Below are positions 38,420 to 48,898 of a stretch of DNA of 64,000 nucleotides, piece by piece. The notes beneath the pieces are model-generated. The model worked only from the letters and a program-made list of their open reading frames with translations. It was not told where the DNA came from and did not search any database. Each line of letters opens with the position of its first letter. Within the stretch, counting starts at the first letter, position 1. Position numbers and translations under genes: made by a program. This DNA is from Thelonectria olida. Taxonomy: Eukaryota > Ascomycota > Sordariomycetes > Hypocreales > Nectriaceae. The stretch lies in assembly GCA_020736575.1 (NCBI GenBank), contig JAGPYM010000028.1, positions 248,001 to 312,000 of the forward strand. The letters run 5' to 3'.

Positions 38420-39548
38420 CTAGCAAGAAGCTCCGCTAGGGACACCTTCGCACTTTTGGGACTTCTTGCCACCAGTGATGTTGTTGCCAGTCCACGTCCA
38501 GCTTTTGCAAGAAGCGCAGAGGATATAGGCGTCAGTACCCTTGGGCGCAACGGACCCAGTGACATCATTGATGGTGACGTCTGTGATAGGAACGCCGGCA
38601 GTGGGCTTGCCAGTGGGACTACCGTTCTTGTAGTCCTGCTCGATAACGATACCGTACTTGGCGATGTTGTTGAGGGTGATGTGGTCGTACTTGACGTCAG
38701 AGACAGAGCCGGACGCTCCATAAACAGTCTTGATGCGGACGCCGTTGTCGGAGTTGGACACGACAGAGTCCAGGATGCGGACGGTCTTGACGATATTATC
38801 ATCACGGCCACCAACAGAGCCGATAGATAGACCGTGGCCACCGCTGCAGTTGCCACCGGTAAAAGTGATGTTAGTACCGGAGTTAATGGCGAGGCAGTCA
38901 TCCTGGTTCTTGATGACAGCTCCGGATATGTAGACACCGGTGGAGGAGCCAACATCGAAAGCATCAGTATTATGGCCGCCCTTAGAGTCGCCGAGAGAGT
39001 TGTCCATATGCACGTCGTAGACGCCGAGGTTGATAACGGTGTTGATACTGAAGGCCTGTACAGGGGTATTAAGGACGTTAAGGTTCTTGATGTTGGAGTT
39101 TTTGAGAGAATGGGCGTAGAAGAACTTGGGTTTGGTCTTGCCACCATTGCTGCCTTTGATGTCCCACAAGCGCTGCCCTTCACAGTCAATAGAGTGGCCA
39201 GGAGCCCCGTCGATGAGGATGTTGTTGCCGCTGAAGGAGATCAAGGGACCATTCCACTCCTTGTAGTCAAAGGTGGTTCTACCCTGAAATTTGACCTGTT
39301 TAGGTTGTTGGCGGGGTGCTCCTGGTGAAAATTGAAGGATGGCTTACATGAGTACCGTCCTTTAACTTGCTCATGTACAACGTGGTACCAGCAGGGACCT
39401 TGATGTCTTTGAGGATAATGGAAGAGCAACTGCCCTTGTTCTTGATGGCTGTTGCAGCATCGGTAAAGGTGCAGCTGGCACGGGTGTCAATGGCGGATGC
39501 AAAAGCAGAGGCGGCCAGGCCGGTAAAGAGAAGAACAGGGTACAACAT
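38420..39548 (-). CDS. GH28 endopolygalacturonase, secreted
   Basis: Two exons: 39548-39348 and 39295-38420, with a phase-0 intron (GTAAGC...AACAG); 358 residues. The N-terminal [19 protein letters not shown] is a clear signal peptide, followed by a short propeptide. The right-handed beta-helix of GH28 carries all signature blocks: [28 protein letters not shown] and RIKTVYG. The two Asp of QDD and the Asp of NTD are catalytic, His of GHG is conserved, and RIK binds substrate. Cys residues at the C-terminus ([18 protein letters not shown]) match fungal endopolygalacturonases. The enzyme cleaves homogalacturonan in plant cell walls. The gene appears intact. Confidence 0.94.
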
Positions 39549-39967
39549 TGTGGCCAATGGAATGACAAGTGAAAGACCATAAGTAACAATGGAACAAAGA
39601 GTCCAAGAACAGTTAATAGAAGAGAGTGTTAAGGACGGTACAGTATCAAAAGAGGAATGAATCAACATCAGTCGGGAAATAGAGCTCTTATAGTAAACGT
39701 CCAACAATACAGTACCAAAGGGACGAACCACTCTCACGTATTCTGTGCACCCCGTTGATTCGATGTTTGCCGTTCTCCCGGAATTGCGGTTCGTATTACC
39801 AATCCATCGACCTCTAGTAGGAAACTTTTCGCCGTTCAGCCCCCGCATACTACCCGACCTGGTATGATGAAATGAAACCACATGGTCCTGAGTTTCGGCA
39901 TAAATCCTGGGACGCCTTTGAAAAGATTAGAATGGGAGAATAGTGGGAACACGATTGGGCCTATGTA
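39549..39967. promoter_or_regulatory. GH28 upstream region with a repeated 130-bp block
   Basis: Promoter of the minus-strand polygalacturonase gene. Its distal part, about 39830-39965, resembles 46375-46500 upstream of another Zn2Cys6 gene (CCGCATAC, CTGAGTTTCGGCAT, TTTGAAAAG-TTAGA). The Tc1 element begins right at the end of that block. Confidence 0.45.
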
Positions 39968-40076
39968 CAGTGGGAGGCAATAAGTTTGAAGACCCTTTGA
40001 CATACCGAGCCCCCATAACTAGCCGATCGAGCCTTTGTTTTCATGCTGCTTTTATTCTCTCTTTTCAACCTTTCAA

Positions 40077-41495
40077 CTAATATTTCGTATACCAACCTTC
40101 AGCTTTGATGACGGCAGCTATCCTATTTGGCATCGTAATACAGAGGTTTTCTAAAACTCTTGCCTCGATCGTATTCCAAGCCTCAATTGCAGCTTCTACT
40201 AGCCTTCGTTGCGTTTCAACTGTATCATCTGCATGCGTAAGCTCTGGATGCAGTCGATAGATCTCTGCCTTCATCAGGGCCCATAGGTTCTCAATTGGAT
40301 TTAAATCAGGCGAATAAGGCGGCCAAATCATCACTTCAATATCTAGCTCTTCGAGGAGCCTTTTAACAATGCGAGCTGTATGCACAGAGGCATTATCATG
40401 CATAAAGATATCACCCGGGCCGAGGAACCAGGGCAGCACAGAGGCATAGAGGCCATAGATGCCGTTAGCATTAATATTGCCCTCGAGAGGGATAAGGGGC
40501 GAACGGCATCTCTGACCGAATAGAGCCTAGAACATCTGCCGCACGCTGCCTTGCCTTACAGCCTCAATAACATCCCCCTCTTGAATCTGCTCTCGCGGGC
40601 GGAGGAAGGTCCAGGTGGGCCGGATGCCCTCGCCGCGACGGACCATACTGTAACGATCTGGTCAATTCCCAACGGATAAGACTAGAGGGTTCTAGGTTTA
40701 TGTTGGCAGAGAGATCAGGGCGTTAAGGTCTGAGCAATGTAGTGGGTTGTTACGTCTGGTAATGTGCTCAAAGTAGATGAGTGTAACCAAGTTGTATTGA
40801 AAGCTAAAGAGCTGTGTTCTATCTAATGTGTTTGAATGAATGTGTTTATATACTAAGTGTTCTTTCCGGGACCGATGAAGTTGAGGGATCGGTCCAGGGT
40901 AGGATCGTTGGGACCGTCGGTCGGTCCTCGTCGGTCCTTCGACGATGTCTTGCATAGGATCATGAAAAAGTGGGGCTGTCTGTGGTTCTGCCGTCCCAGA
41001 CCGCTTTGGTGGGAGTTGGGTCATGCATGGGCCGTGACACATACGCTCATCGCTCCATTTCACACGGCTCCAGTCGATATTCTCATAACGCCGTGCCCAT
41101 TCAAGCCTCTGATCGGCCTGCTGCTGCGTTAGAGCAACTCGGCATTTCTGGAGCCATTTTCGCTTGCCCATTTCCTGTAGAAGGTATCGTAAAGAGCGCA
41201 CTTTAACGGCATTATCGACCGACTCGAGGAGGTCTCGTTGTGTGATGTGTGGGTTGCTCGTGACGGTATCGTATATCTGATCGCGCTGCTCTTCCGAGAG
41301 CTTTCGAGGGGCCCCTGACCGCGGAAGGGACTGATTTTCAGAGCCTCGTTTTGCCTCGCGCCGGCAGGTTGTTTTGATAGTCGAAAGAGGGATATCCGGG
41401 AAGGCTTTATGGACCTGTCGATACGAATAGCCTTGCCTTTATAATTCGCAAATGCGAGACCGTTGTGACGTCGAGAGCTCCTTGCCTCGAGGCAT
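40077..41495 (-). pseudogene. Tc1/mariner transposase (broken)
   Basis: Starts at the ATG at 41495 (MPRGKELSTSQRSRICEL). Helix-turn-helix blocks follow (YSYRQVHKAFPDIPLSTI, SGAPRKLSEEQRDQIYD), then the catalytic domain: WSDE, FMHDNASVHTARI and PPYSPDLNPIENLWALMK, giving the DD-D/E triad. Lesions: a stop or frameshift after ICEL, the solo LTR inserted directly after WSDE, and a TAG where the family normally has Trp (QMF-stop-ALF), a G-to-A change of RIP type. It ends ...EGWYTKY at 40077. Not functional. Confidence 0.88.
40649..41039 (-). repeat. Solo LTR (391 bp) inside Tc1 element A
   Basis: Read on the minus strand it begins TGTCACGGCCC and ends CGTTACA. It is flanked on both sides by CATAC (40644-40648 and 41040-41044), a perfect 5-bp target duplication. 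A TATATAAACAC box on the minus strand gives the LTR orientation. No internal retroelement sequence remains, so it arose by LTR-LTR recombination. Confidence 0.88.
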
Positions 41496-41627
41496 TGTGT
41501 TGATGTGTTATTAGGTTGAAAGGTTGAAAAGAGAGAATAAAAGCAGCATGAAAACAAAGGCTCGATCGGGCTAGTTAGGGGGGCTCGGTACGTCAAAGGG
41601 TCTTCAAACTTATTGCATCCCACTGTA

Positions 41628-43067
41628 CTTGAGCCGAATGGTTCAAGCCGAGAGAATTTGCCCAATTTTGATAATGAGTCAAAAACTTTGTATAACCCTC
41701 GTCGAGGGTCATGCGGTAGTCCTGCAGGTAGTTTTCTCCCTCGGTCGCTTGCGAATCCAAGACGTAGGTTGTGTTGTATGGGGGCCTGACTGCACCCCAC
41801 TGGTTGCCGGCGTTGAAGTAGATTGGGAGATATTTGATTGGGCTGTAGCCTCGATTGGCCTCGAATCTCTCCACAAAGTCTTGGGTCCAGAAGAGGGCGG
41901 CCTGCATCTCCATGCCCTCCCAGGCTACTCGGCGGTCAGCAAGGGTCGTCGAAATGACATGGTCCAAGGGTGATGGGGAGGAAGAGGGGAAGTGGGTGAA
42001 GCCCCAACAAGAAACATGACATGTACTCACAATATTCCCCGGCAGCGCTCAGCAGGTCCTTGATCGCGTCATCCAGCAAATGTTGGTCCCAAAAGTCGAC
42101 GATTCTCTCGGCACCCGTTGCACTGAAATGGTCAACAATCCAGGAACCATTGGCAATAATATCTTTGGCATCGGGGCCGGAGGTGCAAGACCTCTGGTTG
42201 GTGTATCGTTGATAGAATGCAAACAGTGTGTAGTTCGCGTATTGATTCGGAGCTCTCCATTCCAAGGTCCCTTTGATTACCGAAGTTGTCACATCAGTGA
42301 AGGTGGATTCATCGAGGACGATTTCTGAGGAGAGATCTCGAAACTGTAGATTAGCGAACCTTTGGTGATGCGAGCTTCAACTCCAAACGATGAGCCTGCG
42401 TAGGCTTACTTGATTTGACACCCTCGGCCACCACACCAATCATTTCGTTGGAGCCGAATCTCTCGGGGGCATTCATGATACCAGGGGAGAAATTGAATTC
42501 GAGGTTTGGCTCCGGCAGGGATCCTTGGAACAGTTCGCCCCCATCCACGGACACCGCTCCGTACACCAGCTCCATGGCAAGACCAGTCGATTCTGGCTCG
42601 GCCGGCACACCCTGGCCCTGACTGGCGCCGAGCGCGAAGTCAAACCGCAGGTCAGCTTCATTAGAAGCATTCAAGGCGGAAACAAGAGGTTCTTGAAAGC
42701 CTCGGTACCAAAGCCATAAATCCGCCAGTCGGAGGGCAGGTTGTCGGACGGAGCGAGACCGTATGCATAAAAGGGAACAAACTCAATCCCTCCCGCACCA
42801 ACGGCCTCTATGGCTTCAATATCTCGCACGACGGATTCTGCTGGGACACTGGCGTCGGGGAGCCTATCAGGAAGGATTTAGCTGTGATGACGGCGCGTGT
42901 GCTTGAGTTCAGTATACCAGTATCGAAACTTAGGTCTGTAATCATTCGCAGGAGATTCAAAACCGGGCAGGATGGGCGGCGGCACCGATTCGCCTTGCGC
43001 TGTACTGGACAACGAAGCGAGCCAGGTTAGAAGAAGTAAAGGAACACTATCAGTCTCATCATGTTGA
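41628..43067 (-). pseudogene. GH106-like alpha-L-rhamnosidase, N-terminal half, dead copy
   Basis: Paralog of the intact gene at 59281-62558. Recognisable blocks: FESPANDYRPKFRYW, LPDASVPAESVVRDIEA, GAGGIEFVPFYAYGL, FDFALGASQGQGVPAEP, YQRYTNQRSC, IANGSWIVDHFSA, VAWEGMEMQAALFWT and YTKFLTHYQNWANSLG. Three lesions: the ATG at 43067 (MMRLIVF) is out of frame with the remaining signal peptide (PLLLLTWLASLSSTAQG), a one-base shift breaks the frame near 42685 (KNLL/SALNASNEADL), and the Tc1 element truncates it after HSAQ. The C-terminal half does not resume on the other side of the transposon (39.9 kb), so it was also deleted. Confidence 0.82.
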
Positions 43068-43683
43068 AGTTGGTGGGTGTGGGTGTGGCGAGATCGATAA
43101 ATTTCACAAGCCCAAATTCCTGGGGTCCGTCCGTTGGTCACTTAAATACATCTGGGAAGCTAGAAAAGTCCCCCTCTTCTCAAGACGTACAAGTAGCCAT
43201 GCGGGTCAGGTGCTTGATAGCGAAAACTCTGCGAAGAATATCTTCAGCAATGCCACCGTTAGGTGGAAATGGATACGAGCTACAAGCCGCGTACTTCGGA
43301 CTCCATCACAGCCACGCCACGGCCCCGGAAGACCCCATCTTTACCTGGATCGGAGACGGTAGCCACAACGTGTAAAGTTTCCCTAACACATATGTTGACG
43401 TAGCCATTGAAATTGGCTTTCATTAAGGCGGCCGAGAGCTTTAATTACGCGGAAAGGAAGCTTGGCGAATGCTTATTAAGTGCATAGCCAAGAATCTATT
43501 TCGATGGGGACGGTCGGGCTTCCCAAAGCGTAAACCTGAGGCCGTGATGGGTTCATGCTAGCAGGCGATGGTTGCCTAGTTTAATGATCATCAAAAAAGT
43601 GCGTGAACTAATCAAGTTACTGATACATATGTGGTAGCTATCGAATGACGATCTAGTTAATCTTGAGTAGGTGCAAATGTTTA
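43068..43683. other. Intergenic upstream of the dead GH106-like gene
   Basis: Promoter remnant and flank of the pogo-like insertion. No gene recognised. Confidence 0.45.
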
Positions 43684-45543
43684 ACGTACATGATAAGCGA
43701 GCGCCCAAAACAAGCGAGCGCCCAATTTTTCTCCCAACCACCATTTCCTATCTTTCAAGTAAATTTTCTCCGCCACAGATCATGCCATTATCAATTAATG
43801 AGGCAAATATCAATCTTGCCCTTCAAGCCCTTAAGGAAGACCCTCAATTAAGTCCCTATCGCGCTTCAGAGATCTACGAGGTCTCTCATCGTACTCTACG
43901 ACGCCGACGCAATGGCATCCCTTCACGACGCGATACCATCCCTAACTCACGTCGACTATCCGATCTAGAGGAGCAGGTTATTGTTCAGTTCATTCTAGAC
44001 CTGGATTCGCGAGGATTCCCGCCGCGGCTGCGTGGTGTTGAAGAAATGGCCAACCGACTGCTCGCCGACCGCGACGCGTTACCTGTTGGCAAGCGCTGGG
44101 CTTCTAACTTCGTCAAGCGACAACCAGACCTTAAGACGCGTTTCAATCGTAAATATGACTACCAGAGAGCCAAATGCGAAGATCCGACCATTATTCGCAA
44201 TTGGTTCAGGCTCGTGGAGAACATGATCGCGAAATACGGTATCAACCTAGCGGATATCTACAACTTTGACGAGACTGGCTTTATGATGGGCGTTATTGCA
44301 AGCGGAATGGTTGTCACAGGCGCGGAAAGACGTGGAAAGGCAAAATTAGTGCAGCCTGGAAACCGAGAATGGGTTACAGTCATCCAGGCGATCAATGCCG
44401 AAGGCTGGGCGATCGCGCCGTTTATTGTGGTTGCGGGCCAATATCACCTCGCCAGCTGGTATCGAGAAAGCAACCTCCCGGACGATTGGGCTATTGCGAC
44501 GACCCATAATGGCTGGACCGACAATGAGACAGGTCTTGAGTGGCTAAGGCACTTTGACCGACATACCAAGGCCCGATCAACCGGTCGCTATCGTCTTCTG
44601 ATCCTCGATGGGCATGAAAGTCACCACTCGGTTGACTTTGAGAAATATTGCGAAGACAACCGCATCATTACGCTGTGTATGCCGCCTCATTCGTCTCACC
44701 TACTTCAGCCTCTTGATGTCGGGTGCTTTGGACCGCTCAAAAAGGCATATGGCCGAGAAATTGAGCACCTGATCAGGTGCTCGATAACCCATGTTTCCAA
44801 GACCGAGTTCTTCCCAGCCTTTCGTGCCGCCCACGAAGCCGCCATGACAAGGAGTAATATAGAGGGAGGTTTTCGAGGGGCCGGACTTGTTCCCATGAAC
44901 GCAGAAAATGTCATATCAAAGCTTGATGTGCAGCTACGGACTCCAACACCGGCTACGGAGGAGGCCGGCCTCCCCGACCCTTGGGTCTCAAAGACCCCAA
45001 AGACGGTGCTTGAGGCTAGCTCACAATCTGAATACCTCGAAAGACGAGTGAGGCAGCATCAGAGCAGCTCCCCCTCATCAATTCTTGAGGCACTTAAGTC
45101 ACTTTCAAAGGGAACAAAGGCAATAATGCATCAGAATGCCCTATTGAAGTCTGAGAACCAGATGCTTCGACAGGCAAATGAGACTCTTAGCAAGCGGCGT
45201 AGAGCAAAAAGGACCCGGCTACGGAATGGAGGGAAGATGACTGTAGGTGAGGGAAGGGATGAAATTGATCAGAAAGACGTTAATGTGCAGGTGATGGCCG
45301 AACTATCGAGACGTGGTGGTCAGGGGAGGTCGGGGCTGGCGAGGGAAAGGCGGTGTGGAATATGTGGTAAGGCTGATCATAACTCAAGAACATGTCAGAT
45401 TGTTGTTAAGATATCTGCAGAAGAGAATAGCAATTAGTTTTAATTGATAAGATGCTTTATTGCTTTTTTATAAAAGAATCTATAATATAGGTGGTAAAAA
45501 ATTAGGCGCTCGCTTGTTTTGGGCGCTCGCTTATCATGTACGT
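43684..45543 (+). mobile_element. pogo/Fot1-like element 1, full length (1860 bp)
   Basis: Terminal inverted repeats begin ACGTACATGATAAGCGAGCG and extend over about 45 bp. Flanking TA duplicates lie at 43682-43683 and 45544-45545. Each end contains the motif AAGCGAGCGCCC twice, separated by a few bases, a likely pair of transposase-binding sites. It encloses an uninterrupted transposase gene and is potentially autonomous. Confidence 0.92.
43782..45437 (+). CDS. pogo/Fot1-like transposase, intact
   Basis: 551 residues from the ATG at 43782 (MPLSINEANINLALQAL). The N-terminus holds the two helix-turn-helix units of the CENP-B/pogo type (YRASEIYEVSHRTLRRR; then EMANRLLADRDALPVGKRWASNF). The DDE domain has Asp residues in YNFDETGFMMG, LLILDGHESH and LLQPLDVGCFGPLK, so the triad is complete. 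The C-terminal part has a Leu/Lys-rich helical stretch and a CCHC-type zinc knuckle (CGICGKADHNSRTC). It catalyses cut-and-paste movement into TA sites. No stop or shift is present, so the copy may be active or recent. Confidence 0.93.
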   Translation: MPLSINEANINLALQALKEDPQLSPYRASEIYEVSHRTLRRRRNGIPSRRDTIPNSRRLSDLEEQVIVQFILDLDSRGFPPRLRGVEEMANRLLADRDALPVGKRWASNFVKRQPDLKTRFNRKYDYQRAKCEDPTIIRNWFRLVENMIAKYGINLADIYNFDETGFMMGVIASGMVVTGAERRGKAKLVQPGNREWVTVIQAINAEGWAIAPFIVVAGQYHLASWYRESNLPDDWAIATTHNGWTDNETGLEWLRHFDRHTKARSTGRYRLLILDGHESHHSVDFEKYCEDNRIITLCMPPHSSHLLQPLDVGCFGPLKKAYGREIEHLIRCSITHVSKTEFFPAFRAAHEAAMTRSNIEGGFRGAGLVPMNAENVISKLDVQLRTPTPATEEAGLPDPWVSKTPKTVLEASSQSEYLERRVRQHQSSSPSSILEALKSLSKGTKAIMHQNALLKSENQMLRQANETLSKRRRAKRTRLRNGGKMTVGEGRDEIDQKDVNVQVMAELSRRGGQGRSGLARERRCGICGKADHNSRTCQIVVKISAEENSN

Positions 45544-45545
45544 TA

Positions 45546-46764
45546 CTGATTGCCGGCAGAAGTGCTGTTAGTTTGGCCCACCGTGTGCAGGGGTCGGGAA
45601 AAAGTTGCTTTTCGAGAAGCTTTAGCTGAATATCTTGGTTCCGGCCGGTTGACACTCAATTTTCTTGCTCACCCAGGGTGTGCCGCCCGGAGCTGCCCTC
45701 CCAACCTTGGAAGTCGACTTGTAAGCATCCCGGTTTCTGTGGGGGGGCGAACTAGCAACAACTATGCCTTGCAACCACAGTATATACATGAAATGTAATG
45801 ATTGATCAACTTGTACCTCTCTCACAAATTGCATACACATGCTCGTATGTCCGTTTGCGCCAGCCTGTGACGTATCTCTCGATAATTGTCTCAACAGCGT
45901 TCCCACGAGTCCCGTCGCGAAGGTACCTTGAGTTGTGGATCACCTGGCACCGCGGGTCGTCGCCGCGTCGTGGTTGGGCCAGACCAAGGCTGTGCCAGTC
46001 TTAATCTGCGGGTCCCTCTTTCGAGAGGCCTGGTTAGTACATGTACAGTAGGTTTGTTCGACGTCATTTCTATGCGGCCCTGGCCGGCTTTCCCGCCGTT
46101 CTTGGGGCCCCACGCGCGGGGCATCCGTCTCGTGATTAAACGAGAACTTTACAGATTACCGAGAACTACAATACGAGGCCAGGTTTGCCGCTCATCGCCT
46201 CGTTTGCATACAGTGCGGCCGATTTAGTGTTTGCGCACCTCACCATCCCGATAAGGTTTCTATCATAATGCTGCTATAGCCCGGGAATTCTTAGTCACAG
46301 CGGGGTGAGCGAGCGAAAATTGAGAGCTCAAATAACGAGACTAAACGAGGTTCCAGTTACGAGGCTCGCTTATATTTATGGGCTTCGGCGGCCGCATACA
46401 TCCGAAGTGAGCCTCATTAAATGGATCCACCTGGCTCTGAGTTTCGGCATGAACCGCAGGACCCGTTTGAAAAGTTTAGATGAGGGAACATGTGGAAAAA
46501 CGATGGGAGCTCTTGTCTAGCTGTCAAGTTGCAGGTTTCGATCTCGAGGGTCTTGGCTAGGACATGGGTAAAGACTTTTGTGCTGGGCTGTCTCTTCAAG
46601 GATGTCTGGTCCATTCCGAGGATTCGGCTTCGGGCTCGCATTTTATCCTCGCATCTATGAGGCAGACTCCTAAAGACTTAGCAGAATCCTCAGACTCGAT
46701 ATCAAGCCACTTTTTCTCCTGTTGCTTCTTATTTTTCATGTAAACTGACTGAGACCGACCAACC
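45546..46764. other. Intergenic, upstream of a Zn2Cys6 gene
   Basis: No gene recognised. The segment 46375-46500 repeats a block from the GH28 upstream region. The last 250 bp are the likely promoter of the plus-strand regulator. Confidence 0.45.
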
Positions 46765-48141
46765 ATGCCGCCTCGGCGCACGCATACAAAGTCCCGAACA
46801 GGCTGCGCCAATTGCAAACGTCGTAAAGTCAAGGTATGTGGAGATACATGAAAGCCTCGCATGCTGCATTTAGAGCACCGGGAGTCGTTATGGTGGCTGA
46901 TGATGATGGCGATCAAGTGTGACGAAGCCTATCCGATATGCTTCAACTGCGAAAGGCACGGTGTGCCATGCAGTCTTTCTACCAGCACCCCCAATGTTTC
47001 TCTCAACGACCGCTCCGCAACGACTCCGGCGCAGTCAAATCTTCTGTCCCGACACTAAGTTCCGGCGACGGAAACGCGGCGCGGTCTCGAAACGATGTCG
47101 CCGTGACGTCCGCGTCCGAGCAAATTGCGCCCTTCCCGCCCCAAGAGCTGCTGAGCCAGGACTTCGAGCTCCTGCATCATTATTGTACCGTCACCGCATG
47201 CACTATATCTATGAAGAAAGAAATGACGCATGTGTGGAGGATTTGCATTCCTAGAGAGGGCTATCAGCATTCGTTTGTCATGCACGGAGTCCTAGCCATA
47301 TCGGCCGCTCACAAAGCTTACTTAATGCCAAGCAATCGCCAAACATACTTGTCCTTATTGGATTATCACCAAACTGTGGGATCCGAAGGCTTTCGATCAG
47401 CACTACAGAATATCTGCCCAGAAATCGGGATAGCCCTATTTAGCTTTGCGTCAATTGTCGTTTTGTACCTGTACACGCTCCCAAACCGATTTATCAATGG
47501 ACAGCTCGAAGATCCCATACGCAACATGTCTGAGATCATTGTTCTTCTTAGAGGCATCAAAACAGCCCTTGCGCCTCTCATGCCGGGTGTTTTGAGATCC
47601 GAGCTTGCGTCCCTCATATATGGCATCTGGCCCCTGGATTTCGGAGAGCCTGGGAAGCAAGTATTCCCAACTCAATTAAGGCGCCAACACTAATGACCCT
47701 TTTAGTTTGCCATGCTTGGAAAACACCATCCTGCCTTTAGATACCTGGGATGCCATTCGTAAACTTCGTACCTTCCAAGAAGCCGAAGTGTCGTCCTCGA
47801 GCCTAGAGCATTATTATACTGACACCGTCGAGAGTCTCGAATGCTCTGCGAAGCTGATTGCTTTGGCTGGGGCTCATATCGAGACTGGCGCGGTCCTTGC
47901 CTGGATGTACGGAATCCATGAGAGCATTCTCATGGACATCAGATCACATCGGCCACACGCGCTCGTCATCTTAGCCTATTATTCCGTCTTCCTTGCCACG
48001 CTCGAAAAGCGCTTTTGGTACGCGAGAGGCTGGGCGAGGTAGCTGCTCGACGCGATTGAAGCAAAGCTGGCTGGGAAACCACAGTATTTGAAGATGCTCC
48101 AGTGGCCAAAACATAATTTAGTCGACTTGTACTGTTTATAA
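46765..48141 (+). pseudogene. Zn2Cys6 transcription factor with frameshift and premature stop
   Basis: Exon 1 (46765-46833) ends RTGCANCKRRKVK. Intron 46834-46917 (GTATGT...ATCAAG) leads to CDEAYPICFNCERHGVPC, completing the six-Cys cluster. The frame then shifts near 47000-47040; in the new frame the regulatory domain continues (LELLHHYCTVTA-type block, WRICIPREGYQHSFVMHGVL, AISAAHKAYLMPSNRQTYLS). A further exon from about 47707 reads LPLDTWDAIRKLRTFQEAEV and HIETGAVLAWMYGIHESILM. A TAG at 48040-48042 stops it; the same frame then continues LLDAIEAKLAGKPQYLKMLQ to a natural stop at 48141. The stop sits where a Gln (CAG) is expected, a C-to-T change in CpA. It resembles sterol-uptake-control-type factors. 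Probably inactive, although an alternative splice could bypass the shift. Confidence 0.75.
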
Positions 48142-48639
48142 TAGATTGCCGTTATTTGGTACATCAACTCTCGTTACCATCATCGCAATACCCCAACTTG
48201 ATGGGCTTTAGTGCAGGTATCGGCCTGCAAGCCACATTGCGCATGTCAAAGTTCTTAATCGAGGGTCGTATGGGCTCACCATTTGTCGGCATTAACATAA
48301 TGGGGTTCTGGTCATTTGACTCGAGATTATCTAGCTTTTGGAAGTATGCCTTTGACGGGCGGTAAAATGGTGATTAGAGATGACCGAATAAGAGGAGTAA
48401 TTAACCTCCGTTGGAGTGGCCGACTTAAATGAGCCTCATTTGGCTCTTCCTCCGCTTTGCTTCGCTGTCTCTGGGCGTCTGGGTAAGTTGGAGCCTGCGA
48501 TATGTTAGAATGTTATCTCACGGTGCTGCTCTCGAGTTTCTCTGCAAACACCACGATCTAATGAACCCACTCTCGAACAATCTCTCTTGCAAAAAGAGAC
48601 ATTTAATGTGCCAAGGCATCTCAGTTCCTTCTTTCAGAT

Positions 48640-48890
48640 CAATATACGGTTAGATACTTGCAAGGAGTATGAAAACGCTGTCTTAGAGCTCATATATTAG
48701 GGCAAACTCATCGACTATGCCGGCCTGCACATCGAATGCGGCATGGTTCTCTTTCGGCCATATGTTCTACCTGGAATTATCCTAGCTGACATCCAAGCAC
48801 TTGATTCTTATACGTTATTGCTTTTGTCCTGATTTTCTGTATTCTTAGCGGTCATTGGAAACAGGGTCTCGCGGATAGGTTATACTGCTC
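48640..48890 (+). pseudogene. Remnant of a second, related Zn2Cys6 factor C-terminus
   Basis: With stops, the plus strand reads KLIDYAGLHIECGMVLFRPY, ILADIQALDSYTLLLLS and FSVFLAVIGNRV. This parallels the C-terminus of the preceding gene (KLIALAGAHIETGAVLAWMY, ILMDIRSHRPHALVILAYY, SVFLATLEKRF). It is therefore the decayed end of a tandem paralog. The stretch between 48142 and 48640 shows nothing readable. Confidence 0.6.
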
Positions 48891-48898
48891 TCAGCTGC

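Larger units (their letters stand above)
39968..41625 (-). mobile_element. Tc1/mariner-like element A, with a nested solo LTR
   Basis: Ends are near-perfect inverted repeats of over 100 bp, beginning CAGTGGGA-GCAATAAG and including AAGACCCTTTGAC and ATTCTCTCTTTTCAACC. A TA duplicate flanks both ends (39966-39967 and 41626-41627). The total is 1658 bp, of which 396 bp is a later LTR insertion plus its duplication, giving an original size of about 1262 bp. The right end sits in the coding sequence of the dead GH106-like gene. Confidence 0.9.

Noticed and set aside
38233..39189. Long minus-strand open frame overlapping the polygalacturonase in another frame
   Set aside because: It is a Ser/Thr-rich shadow of the GH28 coding sequence, which has all family motifs in its own frame.
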